Shown here piece after piece: positions 60,888 to 64,000 of a stretch of DNA of 64,000 nucleotides; position 1 is the stretch's first letter, and every line of letters begins with the position of its first letter. Made by a program: the position numbers and the translations under genes. The stretch is from Fusibacillus kribbianus (lineage in GTDB: Bacteria; Bacillota; Clostridia; Lachnospirales; Lachnospiraceae): NCBI RefSeq assembly GCF_030053595.1, contig NZ_JASGBQ010000001.1, forward strand, positions 62,001 through 126,000, in the 5' to 3' direction. The notes under the pieces are model-generated. The model was not told the DNA's origin and made no database searches. It saw nothing but the letters and a program-made list of their open reading frames with translations.

Positions 60888-62315
60888 TCATGCAATATAG
60901 ATCAGCGGAATCCGCACTGTAAAGGTAGTTCCTTCGTTTTCTCTGCTGTACAGCTTAATGGCCCCGTGGTGGGAATAAACAATGCTTCTGGTAATGGCAA
61001 GACCCAGTCCGGTACCGCCCGCCGCTCTGGATCGGGCCTTATCCACCCGGTAGAACCGTTCAAACACGTGCTCCTGCGCCTCTTCCGGAATACCGATTCC
61101 GTTGTCAGCCACCTTCACATAGAAGAATTTGTGATCTGCGTTAAGGCTCACCTTTACCCAGCCGTCCTGATTATTATATTTGATGGCATTCTCCACCAGG
61201 TTGCTGATGGCCAGAGTAAATTTTGTCTTGTCCAGCTCGGCCAGCACCGGCCGGAAGCTCTCCAGCACCAGCTCCACATTTTTCTGCTGCGCAATGGGGC
61301 GGAGACGCTTCAGTGTCGCCTCCAGCAGGTCATTGACATTGATCTGGGTCACATTGAGCTCCGTGGAGGACTTATCCATACGGACAAGGGTCAGCAGATC
61401 CTCTATGATCTGGCTTTCTCTGTCGATCTCCTCAGAAATATCTCCCATAAATTCCCGGTAAAGCTCTACCGGCACATCCTCCTGACTCATCAGAGAGTCA
61501 GCCAGCACCCGGATGGAGGTGATGGGGGTCTTCAGCTCATGAGACACATTGGACACAAACTGCTGTCTTGAATCATCCAGCTGTCTCAAACGCTTCAGCG
61601 TCTTATTATAGGCATCGGAGACACTTTTTGTCTCTACGAAATCATTGACCTTGATCTCCTCGCCGAGAGGATTTTCCGTCGCATGATTCAGGGAATCGGT
61701 GATCTTCTTAAAGGGCTTTACCATAAGAGAGGAAAGCACCGCAGCCAGAATGACCACCAGCACAAACTCAACGATCTCCAGCAGCAGGATCCTGCTTTCC
61801 AGCTTATCAGCCAGTTCATCCAGGGATCTTGTGGAGGAAGACAGGAGCATCACGCCGATGACCTCCGTATTATCTGCACCATAAACAGGCTGGGCGAAAT
61901 CGATATACTGATCGCCCTGCCTGTAATTAACCTTTGCCTCACCGGAAAAGCACTGGAGCACCGCCTCCGAAATATTGTATTTCCCGGTATCGATCTCATA
62001 TGTATCCTTGATGGTCTTGAAGCTTTTGTTTACCACAATGACGCGGCCGTCCTGCAGATTGGCCATCTGAACCAGCTCCGAGTCAATGACCTCATTTTTC
62101 GGATTCTCAATATATCCGCTTTTGGATACCTGATTCACCACGATCAGCCACTGATTCTGGATCCTCGCGATTCTGGACTGGACCTCGTTGGCCGCCGACG
62201 TGGCAAGGACGATCCGGTTGATTACAATGACCGGCACCGTTCCCACAAGCACCAGCATAATGAACCAGATCAGCCTCAGGCTTTTGAACCGCCTCGTCTT
62301 TTTTTCCGTTTTCAT
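60888..62315 (-). CDS. Sensor histidine kinase (WalK/PhoR-like)
   Basis: 475 residues. Two membrane helices (about 14-36 and 182-205) flank an extracellular sensor of about 145 residues; HAMP linker (KPFKKITDSLNHATENPLGE); HisKA with VSNVSHELKTPITSIRVLAD (phospho-His); HATPase with NLVENAIKYN, VADNGIGIPEEAQEHVFERF and GGTGLGLAITRSIV. No PAS domain is seen, unlike classical WalK. ATG 62315 lies 1 base after the response-regulator stop; 27 in-frame codons upstream lie inside that gene and are not used. Confidence 0.94.
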   Translation of the reverse strand: MKTEKKTRRFKSLRLIWFIMLVLVGTVPVIVINRIVLATSAANEVQSRIARIQNQWLIVVNQVSKSGYIENPKNEVIDSELVQMANLQDGRVIVVNKSFKTIKDTYEIDTGKYNISEAVLQCFSGEAKVNYRQGDQYIDFAQPVYGADNTEVIGVMLLSSSTRSLDELADKLESRILLLEIVEFVLVVILAAVLSSLMVKPFKKITDSLNHATENPLGEEIKVNDFVETKSVSDAYNKTLKRLRQLDDSRQQFVSNVSHELKTPITSIRVLADSLMSQEDVPVELYREFMGDISEEIDRESQIIEDLLTLVRMDKSSTELNVTQINVNDLLEATLKRLRPIAQQKNVELVLESFRPVLAELDKTKFTLAISNLVENAIKYNNQDGWVKVSLNADHKFFYVKVADNGIGIPEEAQEHVFERFYRVDKARSRAAGGTGLGLAITRSIVYSHHGAIKLYSRENEGTTFTVRIPLIYIA

Positions 62316-62316
62316 T

Positions 62317-63006
62317 TTATCCCTTGAAAAAATAGCCAACGCCCCATTTCGTATATACATACTGCGGATCGCTGGGGTTTGCCTCCACCTTCTCACGCAG
62401 TCTTCTCACATGTACATCCACCGTCCGGACATCGCCGGGATATTCATAGCCCCACACAAGATTCAGAAGCTTCTCCCTGCTGTATACCTTGCCGGGATTG
62501 GTGATGAGGAGCTCCAGAAGATCAAACTCCTTGGCCGTCAGATTGATCTCCCGGTCCCCGATAAATACACGGCGGCTCTCCTTATCCATGGTCAGCTCCT
62601 TCACCTTCAGGACGTTCTTCGGCTCGCTGTCCCTGGACTTTCTGGAATTTCTCCGGATAATGGCCTTGATCCTCGCCTTTACCTCAAGAATATTGAAGGG
62701 CTTGGTGATGTAATCGTCTGCCCCCATATCAAGGCCAAGGATCTTATCCATATCGTTTCCTTTTGCCGTCAGCATGATGATCGGCATATCGGAAAATTCA
62801 CGGATCTGCTGGCAGACCTCAAATCCGTCATAGACCGGAAGCATCACATCAAGAAGCACTACATCGTACTCCTTCTGCTTTGCCAGCTCGACAGCCTCTC
62901 CTCCGTCATAGGCGCAGTCCACTTCCATGCCGTCCTGCTCCAGACTGAACCGCAGTCCTTTTACGATCAGCTTTTCATCATCAACCACCAAAATCTTATT
63001 CGCCAT
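62317..63006 (-). CDS. OmpR/PhoB-family response regulator (WalR-like)
   Basis: 229 residues. Receiver: ILVVDDEKLIVKGL, phospho-Asp in VVLLDVMLPVYDG, MLTAKGNDMDK, GADDYITKPFNILEV. DNA-binding winged helix: LTAKEFDLLELLITNPGKVY, LVWGYEYPGDVRTVDVHVRR, LREKVEANPSDPQYVYTKWG. ATG 63006 has GGGGAG seven bases before; the frame is open 12 codons further. Pairs with the kinase downstream. The target genes are unknown but cell-wall functions are usual for WalR-like regulators. Confidence 0.95.
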   Translation of the reverse strand: MANKILVVDDEKLIVKGLRFSLEQDGMEVDCAYDGGEAVELAKQKEYDVVLLDVMLPVYDGFEVCQQIREFSDMPIIMLTAKGNDMDKILGLDMGADDYITKPFNILEVKARIKAIIRRNSRKSRDSEPKNVLKVKELTMDKESRRVFIGDREINLTAKEFDLLELLITNPGKVYSREKLLNLVWGYEYPGDVRTVDVHVRRLREKVEANPSDPQYVYTKWGVGYFFKG

Positions 63007-63038
63007 GTCTGCTCTCCCCTGCCCCGTTCCGGGCTTTC

Positions 63039-63677
63039 TCATCTGATCACAATCTGATCCTTCAGTTTTTCATACGCAGCCTGTTTGATCCCGGAAACAT
63101 TCATGATCTCCTCCGGGCTCTGAAACGGCCCATGGCTTTCCCGATAAGCAAGAATTGCCGCCGCCCGGGCTTCGCCGATCCCGGGCAGGGTCATAAGCGC
63201 GGCCTGATCTGCATGGTTTAAATCCACTCTGGTATCCGCCTCGCCGGATACACCTGCGCTTCCCGCCTGTCCAAATCCATCTTCACCGTACTGTCCGCCA
63301 TCCGGGATCTCCGAACGATACGGAACCACCAGCTTTTCTCCATCTGTCAGAATTCCTGCCAGATTCAGGTAATCCGCCGCCGCCTCTCCGGTCATTCCAC
63401 CGGCCAGCTGTACCGCGTCCTCCGCCCGGCTTCCCGCCGAAAGCCGGTAAACTCCGGGATTTGCCACCGCACCACAGACATGAACAACAATCTGCGCTTC
63501 TGTCTGTGACGCAGCTTCGCTTTCCCCGGTCGTTTCTCCCGTCTCTGTCTTTTGTTCTTCCTGTCTGGCTGTCTCCTTCCCGGTCTCCAGCCGCACCTGT
63601 TCGCCGCAGGCCATCAGGCTCAGTCCGAGTGCCAGGCTCATCACGGTTATGATCACGTTGTTTCTGATTTATTTCAT
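63039..63677 (-). pseudogene. ComEA-like lipoprotein with nonsense codon 3
   Basis: SLBB and helix-hairpin-helix protein of about 212 codons. The perfect ribosome site AAGGAGG is followed five bases later by ATG AAA TAA and then, in the same frame, codons for IRNNVIITVMSLALGLSLMAC, which is a complete lipoprotein signal if the third codon were AAA (MKKIRNN). So the natural start at 63677 runs into a stop after two codons. Downstream, an SLBB domain (VHVCGAVANPGVYRLSAG), a linker and HhH (LNHADQAALMTLPGIGEARAAAI, IMNVSGIKQAAYEKLKDQ) are intact. A GTG at 63656 could restart translation but would give a signal peptide without positive charge. ComEA binds DNA for uptake. Either a recent nonsense mutation, re-initiation or a sequence error. 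Confidence 0.75.
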
Positions 63678-63810
63678 AAGCTCCTCCTTCCGGCGGAGCC
63701 CACTCTCATATGCTCCTATTCTATCAGAAACCAGATTTTATGACAAGTGCCAGTCCGGGGCTTCCGTCCCTTTTCTTTCAGCGGAAATTGCATTCTGTAA
63801 CAGAACACCG

Positions 63811-64000
63811 CTACCATTTACAGATCAGGATCCCTGCCACCGAAACAGCCAGTCCCAGAAGCCGCCTCCAGGAAAAGGGCTCTTTTTCCATGCCGAACAG
63901 GCCAAACAGCTCGATGACATAGGCCACCGCCACCTGAGCCACAACGATCAGCATGGCAGCTCTCGCCGGTCCCAGTCCCTCCATGGCGCGAATGACCGTA
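63811..64000 (-). CDS. DMT-superfamily YdcZ-like transporter, C-terminal part
   Basis: The frame is open to the right edge and ends at TAG 63811-63813. The visible 62 residues (AMEGLGPARAAMLIVVAQVA, VAYVIELFGLFG, SWRRLLGLAVSVAGILICKW) match the last two helices of YdcZ/DUF606 proteins, small drug/metabolite-type transporters of about 145 residues. The rest lies beyond the window. It is on the minus strand upstream of the comEA-like gene with a 130-bp gap in which I see no clear terminator. Confidence 0.75.
   Translation of the reverse strand, partial: TVIRAMEGLGPARAAMLIVVAQVAVAYVIELFGLFGMEKEPFSWRRLLGLAVSVAGILICKW

Overview
The window looks like a chromosome segment from a spore-forming, strictly fermentative Firmicute of the Lachnospiraceae type (Clostridium cluster XIVa relatives). 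The evidence is gpr, spoIIP and a GerMN lipoprotein (sporulation), hrcA-grpE-dnaK-dnaJ under a perfect CIRCE operator, an [FeS]-type dihydroorotate dehydrogenase pair (pyrD-pyrK), small Lachnospiraceae-type membrane proteins, moderate-to-high GC in most genes and frequent TTG starts after strong Shine-Dalgarno sites.

Layout. 1-2.9 kb: right-hand end of a probable integrated element. It holds the 3' part of a large DUF1998 helicase of the kind found in defence systems, a DUF6061 gene, and the replaced 3' end of rlmD, where the junction lies. 2.6-17.1 kb: housekeeping genes mostly on the minus strand (rlmD, pcrA, a YerC/TrpR-like regulator, a PHP phosphoesterase, two Cof-type HAD phosphatases, mutY, ridA, cvfB, acyl-ACP thioesterase, tRNA-Gln(CTG), a CDF metal transporter, truA). 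17.2-20.7 kb: purE-purM-purN-purD operon. 20.8-29.5 kb: pyrC-pyrF-pyrK-pyrD-pyrE, continued without an obvious terminator by small membrane proteins, a VanZ-like protein, an HD hydrolase and a long M29 aminopeptidase. 29.7-36.3 kb: an NhaC antiporter, a 44-residue membrane peptide and the class I heat-shock operon. 36.5-40.4 kb: hemW, lepA and a heptad-repeat coiled-coil protein that appears to start at CTG. 40.7-44.3 kb: an ECF sigma/DUF4179 pair and a BlaI/BlaR1-type pair. 44.3-48.5 kb: spoIIP, gpr, rpsT and a ferredoxin-like aldo/keto reductase. 48.5-54.1 kb: a lysine riboswitch controlling hydantoinase A, hydantoinase B and a second NhaC-type transporter. 54.2-64 kb: holA, a fructokinase-like kinase, a membrane-bound XRE regulator, comEC, GerMN lipoprotein, a WalKR-like two-component system, a ComEA-like lipoprotein with a nonsense codon at position 3, and the 3' end of a YdcZ-family transporter.

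The most interesting unit is the riboswitch operon at 48.55-54.13 kb. A promoter, a clear L-box (lysine) aptamer and an intrinsic terminator precede three translationally coupled genes: an ATP-dependent hydantoinase/oxoprolinase/lactamase-type enzyme pair and an NhaC-superfamily transporter. Lysine-sensing RNA in front of this enzyme family suggests salvage of a cyclic lysine derivative (lactam or hydantoin) together with uptake, switched on when lysine is scarce. The substrate is inference; the RNA and gene order are visible.

Other items worth checking are the rlmD integration junction, the TAA third codon of the comEA-like gene, the promoter-supported CTG start at 40379, a five-unit 12-bp tandem repeat in the leader of a HAD gene, and operator-like repeats inside the end of comEC. 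All calls are from reading the sequence; no database search was run.
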